NCBI GenBank assembly: GCA_013695115.1
Contig: JACDBD010000284.1
Coordinates: 1 to 27,858, forward strand
Direction of reading: 5' to 3'
Length of the DNA stretch: 27,858 nucleotides
From: Actinomycetota bacterium
GTDB taxonomy: Bacteria > Actinomycetota > Acidimicrobiia > IMCC26256 > JACDBD01
Part shown: piece by piece, positions 5,668 through 14,278 of the stretch
Layout: each line of letters starts with the position of its first letter
Position numbering within the stretch: position 1 is the first letter of the stretch
Made by a program: the position numbers and the translations under genes
The notes under the pieces: generated by a model
What the model was told of the DNA's origin: nothing
What the model saw: the letters and a program-made list of their open reading frames with translations, nothing else
Database searches by the model: none

Positions 5668-7916
5668 TCGAGGCGGCCAGGTCGGTACGGGGAGCAGCGA
5701 GCCGCGGCTGGAAAAGCGCCCGCTCGCTGGTCCACTTCGAGCCTCGCTCGGGCCTGGCCACCCTGCGCTCACGCTTTGCCCGGCCGACGCCCCCCCGCCC
5801 CCGCCTCCCGCGCCGGGACCGGCCGCGGTGGCAGCGGATCGTCGCAGTGCCGCTGGTCGGCGGGGTAGCACTCGGCGTATCGGGCTCGCTCCTGATCCCG
5901 GGCGTCGCCACCCTCTTCGAGAGTGCCGACACCGACGACATCAGCGTCGCCGAGCGGCTCAGCATCCTTCCCGAGCGGTCGGTGGTGTTTGCCGCCGACG
6001 GCTCCGAACTCGAGAAGCTCGGGAGCCAGAACCGCGCCAGCGTGAGCGATCTCGATCAGATCCCGCGCGTGGTCATCGACGCGGTCATCGCGATCGAGGA
6101 CCGCACCTTTTGGGAGAACGCCGGCATCGACCTGCGAGCCGCCGCCCGCGCGTTGATGGCGAACCTCGACTCCGGCGAGGTCGAGCAGGGGGGCTCGACC
6201 ATCACTCAGCAGCTGGTCAAGAACCGGATCCTCACCCCTGAGCGTGACATCGGCCGCAAGATCCGGGAGGCCAACTACGCCTACCGGCTCAACCTCGAGT
6301 TGAGCAAGGAGGAGATCCTTCTTGCCTATCTGAACACGGTGTACTTCGGTGAGAACGCGTATGGCGTCCAGGCCGCGGCGGAGCGCATCGCGGGCAAGCC
6401 CCTCGACCAGCTCAACGCCGCCGACGCCGCCCTCCTCGCCGGTCTCATCGCCCGCCCCGCCGCCACCAACCCGTACGACTCTCCCGAGGTCGCGATCGAG
6501 CGTCGCAACGAGGTCCTCGACGCGATGGTCGACGAGGAGTACCTCACCAAGGCCGAAGCCGACCTCGCCCGGCAGGCCCCCCTCGTGCCTTCGATCTACC
6601 GCCCGCCGGCCGAGTTGCGTCCGGACAACTACTTCGTCGAGGAGGTGCAGCGCCGACTCCTCGCCGACGAACGTCTGGGGGCGACCGCCGAGGAGCGCGA
6701 GCAGAAGGTGCTCCAGGGCGGCCTGCGGATCCACACCACTCTCGACCCGCGGCTCCAAGAGCTGGCCCAATCGGCGGTCGACACGATCCTGCCGCCGTCG
6801 GAGTTCACCGCGTCGCTGGTGGCCATGGACCCCGCCACCGGGCAGGTCAAGGCGATCGTCGGCGGGCCCAACTTCGAGTTGGCCCAGTACAACTTGGCGA
6901 CCCAGGGAGCGCGCCAGCCCGGTTCGACGTTCAAGGTGATCACGCTGGCGACCGCGCTCGAGAACGGGTACTCACCCGAAGACCTGGTCGACGGGTCTGC
7001 CGGCTGTTCGTTCAAGATCTCCGGCTCCGAGGACTGGGCACCGGGTGGGACCGGCGCCGGGACCATGACCCTGCGCGCCGCGACCGAGAACTCGATCAAC
7101 TGCGCCTACGCCCGACTCATGATTGGCCTCGGACCCCAGAAGGCGGTCGACGTCGCCCACCAGATGGGCATCGAACGGGAGATCCCGGTGGTGCCCTCGA
7201 TCACCTTGGGAACCGCCGAGGCGTCACCGCTCGAGATGGCGAATGTCGTCGCGACCGTCGCGGCCGACGGTGTGCATCACGATCCGGTGTTCGTGACCAA
7301 GGTCGAAGCCCCCGACGGCACGGTCCTGTTCGAGAATCAGCCCGCCGGTGACCAGGCCATCAAGCAGGAGACCGCCCGCACCCTCATCGACGTGCTGAAG
7401 GGCGTGCTCGACCGCGGGACCGGCACGGCTGCGAAGCTGGACCGGGCCGCATTCGCCAAGACCGGCAGCACCGACGACAACGCCGACGCGTGGTTCGTCG
7501 GCGGCACACCGCAGCTGGTCGCGTCGGTCTGGATGGGGTCCCCGGTGGCTCGCGTTCCGATGACCAACGTCGGCGGCGTCGAGGTCTTCGGCGGCACGTA
7601 CCCCGCCCGCATCTGGAAGCAGTTCATGGCGACCGCGCTCCAGGATGTCGCGGCCACGGAGTTCTCTGCGCCGAACGGCTGGTTGTGGCCGCCGCCGGCC
7701 ACGGTGGGCGAGCTCGGCCGTCTCGACCCGCGGCTGTTCCCGCCGCGGCGGAATCCCACGGCCGCCCCTCTTCCGCCGGCCCCGGTCGAGCCGCCGCCGC
7801 CGGGCCCGGTCGAGGCGCCGCCACCGGTGCCGGTCGAGACGACTCCTCCGCCACCTCCACCGGACCCACCAGGCGGTGGAGGCGGCGGCCCGCCCGGTGA
7901 CGGAGGTGGCGACTAA
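5664..7916 (+). CDS. Bifunctional class A penicillin-binding protein (transglycosylase/transpeptidase)
   Basis: Peptidoglycan synthase that polymerises lipid II and cross-links stem peptides outside the membrane. About 750 residues from the GTG at 5664: a basic cytoplasmic tail, one membrane anchor (I-V-A-V-P-L-V-G-G-V-A-L-G, about 56-82), a GT51 domain with catalytic Glu145 in E-D-R-T-F, G-G-S-T-I-T-Q-Q-L-V-K-N, R-K-I-R-E and Y-F-G-E-N-A-Y-G-V-Q-A-A-A, then a transpeptidase domain with S-T-F-K (Ser421), S-I-N (Ser477) and K-T-G-S (Lys599). The C-terminus is Pro/Gly-rich and low complexity, as in actinobacterial PBP1a/PonA-type enzymes; no PASTA domain is seen. The residue five after the catalytic Glu region, usually His (E-H-x-G), is Asn here (E-N-A-G). 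The start is uncertain because the frame stays open back to 5400, inside the DUF3566 gene; the GTGA overlap with the small ORF favours 5664. Confidence 0.9.
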   Translation: MIEAARSVRGAASRGWKSARSLVHFEPRSGLATLRSRFARPTPPRPRLPRRDRPRWQRIVAVPLVGGVALGVSGSLLIPGVATLFESADTDDISVAERLSILPERSVVFAADGSELEKLGSQNRASVSDLDQIPRVVIDAVIAIEDRTFWENAGIDLRAAARALMANLDSGEVEQGGSTITQQLVKNRILTPERDIGRKIREANYAYRLNLELSKEEILLAYLNTVYFGENAYGVQAAAERIAGKPLDQLNAADAALLAGLIARPAATNPYDSPEVAIERRNEVLDAMVDEEYLTKAEADLARQAPLVPSIYRPPAELRPDNYFVEEVQRRLLADERLGATAEEREQKVLQGGLRIHTTLDPRLQELAQSAVDTILPPSEFTASLVAMDPATGQVKAIVGGPNFELAQYNLATQGARQPGSTFKVITLATALENGYSPEDLVDGSAGCSFKISGSEDWAPGGTGAGTMTLRAATENSINCAYARLMIGLGPQKAVDVAHQMGIEREIPVVPSITLGTAEASPLEMANVVATVAADGVHHDPVFVTKVEAPDGTVLFENQPAGDQAIKQETARTLIDVLKGVLDRGTGTAAKLDRAAFAKTGSTDDNADAWFVGGTPQLVASVWMGSPVARVPMTNVGGVEVFGGTYPARIWKQFMATALQDVAATEFSAPNGWLWPPPATVGELGRLDPRLFPPRRNPTAAPLPPAPVEPPPPGPVEAPPPVPVETTPPPPPPDPPGGGGGGPPGDGGGD

Positions 7917-7938
7917 CCGCACGCGCGACGATGGCGTG

Positions 7939-8385
7939 ATGTCCGACATGGTGGAGGCAGTGCGCGCCGCCAACTCGGCGTTCTACGCCGCGTTCGAGAC
8001 CCGCGACCTGGACGCGATGGCCGAGGTATGGGAACGGACCGACCGGGCGAGTGTCACCCACCCGGGATGGCCGCGGCTCTCGGGCTGGGGGAAGGTCGCG
8101 GGGTCGTGGGACGCCATCTTCCGGCACACCCCGTTCATCCAGTTCGTCCTCACCGACGAACGAGTCGATGTGGTCGGTGACACCGCCTGGGTCACGCTCG
8201 ACGAGAACATCCTCCAGGCCGCGGGCGCGGCCGACGACGGCGACGAGGGCGACGTGCCGCTGTCCGGGGCCCGCGTCGCCGCCACCAACGTGTTCGTGCG
8301 CGAGGGTGACCGCTGGCAGATGGTGATCCACCACGGCTCGCCGGTGGGCACGACCGACGACGACGCCGGCGACGAGGAGGAGTAG
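7939..8385 (+). CDS. SnoaL-like/NTF2-fold protein
   Basis: A 148-residue member of the NTF2-like superfamily (SnoaL_3 type). The start M-S-D-M-V-E-A-V-R-A-A-N-S-A-F-Y-A-A-F with R-D-L-D-A-M-A-E-V-W, then the S-V-T-H-P-G-W segment and R-W-Q-M-V-I-H-H-G-S near the end, are typical. Proteins of this group are small cone-shaped barrels that act as enzymes or binding proteins; no reaction can be assigned. It ends with an acidic tail. It begins 22 nt after the PBP stop and stops 4 nt before the following hydrolase start, so the two are probably co-transcribed. A weak -10-like GACGAT lies 6 nt before the ATG. Confidence 0.85.
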   Translation: MSDMVEAVRAANSAFYAAFETRDLDAMAEVWERTDRASVTHPGWPRLSGWGKVAGSWDAIFRHTPFIQFVLTDERVDVVGDTAWVTLDENILQAAGAADDGDEGDVPLSGARVAATNVFVREGDRWQMVIHHGSPVGTTDDDAGDEEE

Positions 8386-8389
8386 CGCG

Positions 8390-9262
8390 GTGGATGCGGT
8401 GGGGCAGTGGGAGCGGGCGGGCTCGTACCACGAGGTCGCGGGGGATCGGGTCTTCGTCGTCGACCGCGCCGCCGAGCGCGAGGAGCTCGAGCCCGCGCTC
8501 GTGCTCCACGGCTTTCCCACGTGCTCGTACGACTGGCGGGGCGCGCTCGAGACGCTGGCCCGCCGGCGCCGGGTGGTGATCCCCGACTACCCGGGTTTCG
8601 GGCTCTCGGCCAAGCCCGACCGGCGGTACTCGCTGTTCGAGCAGGCCGACGTGGTCGCCGCGGTCGTCGCCGAGCTCGGGCTTGCCGAGGTCGCGCTGGT
8701 GACGCACGACCTCGGCGATTCGGTCGGCGCCGAGCTCCTGGCCCGCAGCCTGGACGGCGACCTCGCGTGGGAGGTGTCGCGGCGGGTGATCACGAACGGG
8801 TCGATCTACATGGAGTTGGTCCAGCTGTCCGACGGCCAGCAACTCCTGCTTGCGCTACCGGACGAGATGTTGTCGGAGGAGCTGGCACCCGATCGCGGCG
8901 CCATTGCCGCCGCGTTGCGCGGCACCCTCGCTCCCGACGCATCCGTCGACGACGCCGAACTGGACGCGCTGGGGCAGCTCGTCGTCCACGACGGCGGCAG
9001 CCGTCTGCTCCCGCGGACGATCCGCTACATCGAGGAGCGCCGCCGGCACGAGAGCCGGTGGTACGGCGCCATCGAACGGCATGCTTCGCCGCTGACCATC
9101 GTGTGGGGTGACGCCGACCCGATCGCGGTGTGGCCGATGGCCGAACGCCTGCACGCCGCCCGCCCCGACGCCACCCTGGTGCGGCTCGAGGGCATCGGCC
9201 ACTACCCGATGCTCGAGGCGCCGGACGCGTTCAACGCCGCGCTGGAGCACGCCCTCGGCTGA
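8390..9262 (+). CDS. Alpha/beta hydrolase, MEST-like/epoxide hydrolase superfamily
   Basis: Alpha/beta-fold hydrolase of 290 residues with an aspartate nucleophile, as in epoxide hydrolases, haloalkane dehalogenases and MEST-like proteins. Asp107 lies in V-T-H-D-L-G-D-S-V-G; the H-D-x-G-D form with a later T-N-G-S-I-Y-M-E segment matches MEST-like members. Oxyanion motif H-G-F-P (40-43), D-Y-P-G-F-G before the nucleophile, acid in W-G-D-A-D-P, and catalytic His271 in G-I-G-H-Y-P. The GTG start at 8390 follows a purine-rich GAGGAGGAG in the end of the upstream gene, 4 nt away, implying coupling. The substrate is unknown. Confidence 0.87.
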   Translation: MDAVGQWERAGSYHEVAGDRVFVVDRAAEREELEPALVLHGFPTCSYDWRGALETLARRRRVVIPDYPGFGLSAKPDRRYSLFEQADVVAAVVAELGLAEVALVTHDLGDSVGAELLARSLDGDLAWEVSRRVITNGSIYMELVQLSDGQQLLLALPDEMLSEELAPDRGAIAAALRGTLAPDASVDDAELDALGQLVVHDGGSRLLPRTIRYIEERRRHESRWYGAIERHASPLTIVWGDADPIAVWPMAERLHAARPDATLVRLEGIGHYPMLEAPDAFNAALEHALG

Positions 9263-9272
9263 CGCGCCCCGC

Positions 9273-9278
9273 TACCGT
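9273..9278 (+). promoter_or_regulatory. -10-like box TACCGT, leaderless position, SDR gene
   Basis: TACCGT then 7 nt then the ATG at 9286, in the 23-nt gap after the hydrolase stop. This suggests that the SDR can be transcribed separately. Confidence 0.45.
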
Positions 9279-9285
9279 GCCCGGC

Positions 9286-10149
9286 ATGGCTGACCGCGAG
9301 ATCTCGAAAGCCGTGTTGGTGACGGGGTGCTCGTCGGGCATCGGCCGGGCGACCGCCGAGCGTCTCGCCCGCAAGGGCTGGACCGTCTACGCCTCTGCCC
9401 GCAAGCCCGACACGATCGCCGATCTGGGCGCGGCCGGCTGCAAGCTCCTCGCCTGCGATGTCAGCAGCGAGGAGTCGGTGCGGGGCGCGGTCGCCGAGGT
9501 GGAGGCGGCCGAGGGCGCGGTCGGAGCGCTGGTGAACAACGCCGGCTTCGGCCTCGAAGGCCCGGTCGAGGGCGTGCCGATCGACGAATGGCGTCGACAG
9601 TTCGACACCAACCTCTTCGGCATGGTCCGACTCATCCAGCTCGCGCTCCCGAAGATGCGCGCGCAGCGGTGGGGGCGGATCGTGAACGTGAGCTCGATCG
9701 GGGGTCGGCTCGTGTTTCCCGGTGGTGGCCCGTACCACGCGAGCAAGTGGGCGGTGGAGGCGATGAGCGACGCGCTGCGTTTCGAGGTGAAGCCGTTCGG
9801 CGTGCGCGTGTCGATCATCGAGCCGGGGATCATCCGCACGAAGTTCGGCGAGACCGCAGTAGCGACCGTGACCGAGCACGGTGGCGACGGCCCGTACGCC
9901 GAGCTCAGCAAGAGCGTCGCCGAGCGCACCGCCGGCGCGTACGAGGGCCCGATGGCGATGATGTCGGCGGGACCCGAGTCGGTGGCCCGGGTGATCGAGC
10001 GCGCCATCAAGCGCCGGTCGCCCCGGGCCCGGTACCGCGTGACGGTGGGCGGGCGCATGATCCTCGTGACGCGGGCGTTGCTGACCGACCGGGGATGGGA
10101 CCGGATGATGCGACTCGCGTACAAGCCGCCCAAGCCGCCGCCCGCCTGA
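9286..10149 (+). CDS. Short-chain dehydrogenase/reductase (SDR)
   Basis: Classical SDR of 287 residues, NAD(P)-dependent. The Rossmann glycine motif is G-C-S-S-G-I-G (14-20), then N-N-A-G, the catalytic serine near 137 (N-V-S-S-I-G-G) and Y-H-A-S-K (Tyr150, Lys154). An Arg after the first strand region (Y-A-S-A-R-K) favours NADP(H). The C-terminal tail is basic and Pro-rich (K-P-P-K-P-P-P-A). The family's closest relatives are retinol/steroid-type SDRs of actinobacteria; the substrate is not assignable. It ends 9 bases before the convergent uncharacterised gene. Confidence 0.9.
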   Translation: MADREISKAVLVTGCSSGIGRATAERLARKGWTVYASARKPDTIADLGAAGCKLLACDVSSEESVRGAVAEVEAAEGAVGALVNNAGFGLEGPVEGVPIDEWRRQFDTNLFGMVRLIQLALPKMRAQRWGRIVNVSSIGGRLVFPGGGPYHASKWAVEAMSDALRFEVKPFGVRVSIIEPGIIRTKFGETAVATVTEHGGDGPYAELSKSVAERTAGAYEGPMAMMSAGPESVARVIERAIKRRSPRARYRVTVGGRMILVTRALLTDRGWDRMMRLAYKPPKPPPA

Positions 10150-10158
10150 CGAGGCGGC

Positions 10159-10581
10159 TCAGGCAGCCCGCCGGTCCGCGTCCACCTTGGCTCCCGCGGT
10201 CAGGGCGGCCGCGATCATCTCGATGACATCCGGCCCGACCTGGTTGTACGCCCCGGCGGCGACGAAGCCGGGGCGCCGCCGGCCGGCGTAGCGCAGGCCG
10301 ACCTCCGATCGCGTGGTCGACCACGCGCTGAGCTCGATCTCGACTCGCGCGAACGCGAATGTGCGGGTACGCACCCAGCCGTACGCGCGGGCGACCGGCC
10401 CGAGGGCGTGGCCGGGGAACGCCGATCCGTTCGTTATGCGGTCGATGCGGAGCGAGCCAGAGACGACGTCGAGTCGGTCTCCGCGCGCGTCGCGTGTCCA
10501 CGCATGGAATGCGGCCGCCGCGTCGTCGACCGGGAGGTCGATGACCCGCGACATGTACTTGCACGTCGGTGTCGGATGCAT
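10159..10581 (-). CDS. Uncharacterised protein
   Basis: A 140-residue protein that I do not recognise. It opens M-H-P-T-P-T-C-K-Y-M-S-R-V-I-D-L-P-V and shows alternating beta-like segments (L-D-V-V-S-G-S-L-R-I-D, F-A-F-A-R-V-E-I-E-L) ending in an amphipathic helix (D-V-I-E-M-I-A-A-A-L-T-A-G-A). This would suit an SRPBCC-like lipid-binding fold, which is only a guess. The start is supported by TACGGT lying 6 nt upstream; an alternative in-frame ATG is at 10554. The gene lies between a convergent SDR and a P450 on the same strand, 91 nt away. Confidence 0.7.
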   Translation of the reverse strand: MHPTPTCKYMSRVIDLPVDDAAAAFHAWTRDARGDRLDVVSGSLRIDRITNGSAFPGHALGPVARAYGWVRTRTFAFARVEIELSAWSTTRSEVGLRYAGRRRPGFVAAGAYNQVGPDVIEMIAAALTAGAKVDADRRAA

Positions 10582-10587
10582 GGGACG

Positions 10588-10593
10588 ACCGTA
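10588..10593 (-). promoter_or_regulatory. -10-like box TACGGT, leaderless position, uncharacterised gene
   Basis: TACGGT then 6 nt then the ATG at 10581, so the gene probably has its own promoter downstream of the P450 gene. Confidence 0.42.
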
Positions 10594-10672
10594 ACGGCGG
10601 GAGGTGTGCGATCCGTCACCGGAGCATGTGCGACGCGCGAACAGCGGTTGACAGGACTGTTGGTGTCGCGCG

Positions 10673-11923
10673 TCACACTCCGTCGACCGCGACCGGCAGC
10701 CTTTCGAGGCCGCGCAAGGTGAACGTCTCCCGTCGCACCGGGTCGCCCGCGGGCTCGATGTGCGGGAACCGGCGCACGAGTGCGCCGATCGCGATCTGAC
10801 CCTCGAGGCGCGCCAGCGCCGCACCCAGGCAGAAGTGGTGGCCGCCACCGAACGCGAGGTGACGCCCGGCACCCTCCCGTCCCAGGTCGAGCCGGTCGGG
10901 GTCGGGGAAGGCTTCGGGGTCGCGGTTGGCCGCGCCCAGCAGCGGGATGATCTGCTGGTGGGCGGGGATCGTCGTGCCGCCGATCTCGTAGTCCTCCAAC
11001 GTGATCCGCTGGGTCAGCATCACCGGGCTGTCGAACCGCAACATCTCCTCCACCGCGTTGCGGTCGAGCGAGGGGTCGGAACGCAGACGGTCGAGCTGGT
11101 CCGGATGCCGCAGCAACGCGAGCGTCCCGTTGCCGATCAGGTTCACCGTCGTCTCGTGGCCGGCGATCAGCAGGAACAGGGCGGTGGCGAGCAGCTCGGG
11201 CTCGCTCAGGCGATCGCCTTCCTCTTCGGCAGCAATGAGCGCGCTGAGGAGGTCGTCAGCGGGCTCGCGTCGGCGGCGCTCGATGAGCTTCTCCAGATAC
11301 TCGACGAACGCCTCGGCGGCGGCGCGGATCTGCTCCTCCTGCTCGGGTGTTCGCAGGGGTTGCGGGTCGATGCTGGCGGCCAGGTCGTGCGACCACTGCT
11401 GGAAGGTGACGTGGTCGGCGGCGGGCACGCCCAGGAGCTCGCAGATGATCACCACCGGCAGCGGATAGGCGAGGTCGGCGACGACGTCCATTCGGCCGTC
11501 GCCCCGTTCCTCGACCGCGTCGAGCAGTCCGCTCACGAGCTCCTCGATCCGGGCCCGGAGCTGCTCGATGACCCTGGGCGTGAACGCCTTGCTCACCAGG
11601 CCGCGCAGGCGGGAGTGGTCGGGCGGGTCGAGGAAGAGGAGGACGGCCTGGCCCATCTCGTCGCCGAATATGCCGCGCGGCTCGCCGTTCTCCTCGATGA
11701 ACGCCTGGTAGAGGTCGGAATTCTGCTCGTCGTTGCTGAGCCGCGGGTCACGGGTGGCAACCGCGGCGTCGGCGTGGCGGGTCAGCAGGTAGACGCCGAA
11801 CGCGGTCTTGTGGACCGGCTCGTGCTCGCGTAGCAGCCGGAAGAACTGGTACGGGTCGTCCCGAAACTCCGGCGTTATCGCGGCGCTGATGAAGTCGAGA
11901 TCCGCTTCCTGCGACTGCGTCAT
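10673..11923 (-). CDS. Cytochrome P450 (bacterial class I)
   Basis: Haem-thiolate monooxygenase, 416 residues, soluble and dependent on a ferredoxin and reductase not found in this window. The I-helix oxygen-activation motif is A-G-H-E-T-T (254-259), the K-helix E-x-x-R appears in E-E-M-L-R-F, and the haem loop F-G-G-G-H-H-F-C-L-G carries the axial Cys365. The N-terminus F-R-D-D-P-Y-Q-F-F-R-L-L-R and S-K-A-F-T-P-R are typical of actinobacterial CYP107/CYP125-like families; substrate and subfamily cannot be fixed. The ATG at 11923 is preferred; a GTG at 11932 would add three residues. A G-run at 11932-11937 serves as the ribosome-binding site. It lies 70 nt downstream of the carboxylase gene on the same strand. 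Confidence 0.95.
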   Translation of the reverse strand: MTQSQEADLDFISAAITPEFRDDPYQFFRLLREHEPVHKTAFGVYLLTRHADAAVATRDPRLSNDEQNSDLYQAFIEENGEPRGIFGDEMGQAVLLFLDPPDHSRLRGLVSKAFTPRVIEQLRARIEELVSGLLDAVEERGDGRMDVVADLAYPLPVVIICELLGVPAADHVTFQQWSHDLAASIDPQPLRTPEQEEQIRAAAEAFVEYLEKLIERRRREPADDLLSALIAAEEEGDRLSEPELLATALFLLIAGHETTVNLIGNGTLALLRHPDQLDRLRSDPSLDRNAVEEMLRFDSPVMLTQRITLEDYEIGGTTIPAHQQIIPLLGAANRDPEAFPDPDRLDLGREGAGRHLAFGGGHHFCLGAALARLEGQIAIGALVRRFPHIEPAGDPVRRETFTLRGLERLPVAVDGV

Positions 11924-11993
11924 GAGCAGCACCCCCCGCTCGCTTCGTTCACCGTACGGGGGTTGGTCCGGTTCGTCTACGTGACGCGCGGCA

Positions 11994-13538
11994 CTACGGA
12001 CGCATCCCGCGCTCGGTGGGCCCGGGGAGGCGTCGCGGCGCGGCTAGCCCCGCGAACTCGCACAGCAACCGGCGGGTGTCACGCGGATCCACGATCTCCT
12101 CGATCATGAACGCCTCCGCGGTACGGAACGGCGAGCGGGCCGCCTCGAGCCGGGCTTCGATCTCGGCCCGCAGCGCAACCGGATCGTCGGCCAATTCGAG
12201 CTGGGCCTTGTACGCCGCCTCGATGCCGCCAGCCAGCGGCAGGCTGCCCCAGTCACCCGACGGCCACGCGAACCGGTAGGAGAACCGCGACGCGTTCTGG
12301 TGGGCGGCGCCGGCCACGCCGTACACCTTGCGCAGGATCACCGAGCACCACGGCACCGTCGCTTGATAGATAGCAGCGAGGGCGCGGGCACCGTGGCGAA
12401 TGGTCGCCGCCTTCTCGGCCTCGGTTCCGATCACGAAGCCGGGGTTGTCGACGAAGTGCACCACCGGCAGGTGGAAGGTGTCGGCGAGGTCGACGAACCG
12501 AGTCACCTTCTGCGACGCGTCGGCCGTCCAGCCGCCTCCGTAGTGGTAGGGGTCCCCGGCGAGGACGGCGACGGGCCAGCCGTCGAGCCGCGCGAGCCCC
12601 GTGACCGCGGGACCGCCGAACCGGCGCCCGAGCTCCAGGAACGATCCTTGATCGACGACGGCATCGACGATGTCGCGGACCTTGTAGACCTTGCGGGCGT
12701 CCTTCGGGATCGCCTCGTGCAGCCACTCCTCGCGGCGGCCCGGATCGTCATCGGTGGGGCCGCGGTCGGCCACGGCGTCGACCGACGCGGGGAGATAGGA
12801 GAGGAAGGCGCGGGCGCGTCCGAACGCCTCGTCCTCGGTCTCGACCTCGTCGTCCACCACCCCGTTGCGGGTATGGATGGGGCTGCCACCCAGTTCCTCT
12901 TTCTCGACGTCCTCACCCAGGCGCGCCACCACCGGTGGTCCCGCGACGAACAGCTGCGACGTGCCCCGCACCATGACGGCGTAGTGGCTGGTGACGACAC
13001 GCGCCGCCCCGAGGCCGGCGACGGATCCCAGGCACAACGCCACCACCGGCACGGTCGAGAGGTTGTCGACCACCCACTCCCACCCGGGGTTGAAGGGCAC
13101 AAAGCTGCGCCGCTCGGTCTCGAGCGACTTCACCGATCCCCCGCCACCGGACCCGTCCACCAGCCGCACGATCGGCAGGCGCAGCTCGTTGGCCATGCGC
13201 TCGGCGTAGACCTGCTTCTGGAAGATCGACGCATCGGCGGCGCCGCCCCGCACGGTGAAGTCGTCGCCGCCCACGACGACGGTTCGGCCGTCGATGCGCC
13301 CCCGGCCCATCACGAAGTTGGCGGGTCGGAAGTCGGCCATGTGCCCGTCCTCGTACGTGGCCCGGCCGGTGAGCGCGCCCACCTCGTGGAACGAGCCCGG
13401 GTCGAGGAGCCGGTCGATGCGCTCGCGCACGGTGAGCCGCCCGGCGGCGTGCTGGCGCTCCACCTTGTCGGGACCACCCATCCGCGCCGCCAGCTCGGTG
13501 CGCCGCTGCAGTTCCCCGAGCTCGGGATCCCAACTCAC
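11994..13538 (-). CDS. Acyl-CoA carboxylase, carboxyltransferase (beta) subunit
   Basis: Carboxyltransferase component of a biotin-dependent acyl-CoA carboxylase (propionyl-, methylcrotonyl- or acetyl-CoA type), 514 residues, matching the family's usual length. Seen: R-M-G-G-P-D-K-V-E-R-Q-H and R-L-T-V-R-E-R-I near the start; V-D-G-S-G-G-G-G-S-V in the N-terminal half; the G-S-V-A-G-L-G-A-A-R oxyanion region; and in the C-terminal half F-V-D-N-P-G-F-V-I-G with K-V-Y-G-V-A-G-A-A-H. The partner biotin carboxylase/BCCP subunit is not in the window. The GTG at 13538 is chosen as the first start that does not overlap the divergent phosphatase; the gap is 36 nt. A weak -10-like GACGCT lies 7 nt upstream. 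The acyl-chain specificity is uncertain. Confidence 0.92.
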   Translation of the reverse strand: MSWDPELGELQRRTELAARMGGPDKVERQHAAGRLTVRERIDRLLDPGSFHEVGALTGRATYEDGHMADFRPANFVMGRGRIDGRTVVVGGDDFTVRGGAADASIFQKQVYAERMANELRLPIVRLVDGSGGGGSVKSLETERRSFVPFNPGWEWVVDNLSTVPVVALCLGSVAGLGAARVVTSHYAVMVRGTSQLFVAGPPVVARLGEDVEKEELGGSPIHTRNGVVDDEVETEDEAFGRARAFLSYLPASVDAVADRGPTDDDPGRREEWLHEAIPKDARKVYKVRDIVDAVVDQGSFLELGRRFGGPAVTGLARLDGWPVAVLAGDPYHYGGGWTADASQKVTRFVDLADTFHLPVVHFVDNPGFVIGTEAEKAATIRHGARALAAIYQATVPWCSVILRKVYGVAGAAHQNASRFSYRFAWPSGDWGSLPLAGGIEAAYKAQLELADDPVALRAEIEARLEAARSPFRTAEAFMIEEIVDPRDTRRLLCEFAGLAAPRRLPGPTERGMRP

Positions 13539-13560
13539 AGAGGCCAGCGTCGCGCACGCG

Positions 13561-13566
13561 TAGCCT
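13561..13566 (+). promoter_or_regulatory. -10-like box TAGCCT, leaderless position, histidine phosphatase gene
   Basis: TAGCCT then 8 nt then GTG at 13575. This is the same hexamer and spacing as before the LLM oxidoreductase at 2988. Confidence 0.42.
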
Positions 13567-13574
13567 TCCCGCCC

Positions 13575-14267
13575 GTGGGCGAGACCGAATATCGGCAGCA
13601 CCGTTTCGTCGCACCACCGGGCGCCACCGAGATCCTGCTCGTGCGCCACGGCGAGTCGGCGCCGGCCGATCCCGACACGCCGTTTCCGCTCGTCGACGGC
13701 CACGGCGACCCGCCCCTCGATCCGGTAGGCATCGAGCAGGCCGAGCGCCTGGCCAACCGGTTGGCCGGCGAGCACGTCGACGCGATCTACGTCACCACGC
13801 TCTGCCGCACGGTCCAGACGGCGGCGCCACTGGCGCGTCGCCTCGGCATCGATCCCAGGGTCGAGCCCGACCTACGGGAGGTGTTCCTGGGCGAGTGGGA
13901 GGGTGGGTTGTTCCGGGTCAAAGCCGCCGAACAGGACCCGGCGTTCGTTCGGGCCATGGAGGAGGAGCGCTGGGACCACATCCCCGGCGCCGAGAACCAG
14001 GACGCGTTCGCCGCGCGAGTGGCAGGCGCGATCGGACGCATCGATGCCGCCCATCCGGACCAGCGGGTCGTCGCGGTCACCCATGGTGGGGTAATCGGTC
14101 AGGTGCTCGCCGCCGCCACCCGGTCGCGCCCGTTCGCGTTCGTGGGGCCCGACAACGCGTCCATCAGCCACATCGTCGTCGTCGGGGATCAGGTTGCGCT
14201 GCGCCGATACAACGACACGGCCCACCTGCACCCGCACTTCACGGTGGCGGCGCCACCGCCGACTTAG
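13575..14267 (+). CDS. Histidine phosphatase family protein (phosphoglycerate-mutase-like)
   Basis: Phosphoryl-transfer enzyme of the histidine phosphatase (branch 1) superfamily, 230 residues from GTG. The phospho-accepting His25 is in L-V-R-H-G-E-S; the second active-site His170 is in V-T-H-G-G-V-I; T-T-L-C-R-T-V-Q-T-A and V-F-L-G-E-W-E-G-G are the usual intermediate motifs carrying substrate-binding residues. An acidic linker after R-H-G-E-S (A-P-A-D-P-D-T-P-F) lengthens the first loop. The substrate is unknown. The gene is divergent from the carboxylase and is followed after 11 nt by a SnoaL-like gene. Confidence 0.9.
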   Translation: MGETEYRQHRFVAPPGATEILLVRHGESAPADPDTPFPLVDGHGDPPLDPVGIEQAERLANRLAGEHVDAIYVTTLCRTVQTAAPLARRLGIDPRVEPDLREVFLGEWEGGLFRVKAAEQDPAFVRAMEEERWDHIPGAENQDAFAARVAGAIGRIDAAHPDQRVVAVTHGGVIGQVLAAATRSRPFAFVGPDNASISHIVVVGDQVALRRYNDTAHLHPHFTVAAPPPT

Positions 14268-14278
14268 GGGGTCGCGAC

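Noticed and set aside
11933..11962. CCCCCG...CGGGGG hairpin before the P450 gene
   Set aside because: Six-bp arms around an 18-nt loop are weak in such GC-rich DNA; the G-run is more simply the ribosome-binding site of the P450 gene.
12300..14267. A 655-codon plus-strand frame through the carboxylase gene
   Set aside because: The first two thirds are antisense to the carboxylase; only the part from GTG 13575 has the histidine phosphatase motifs.
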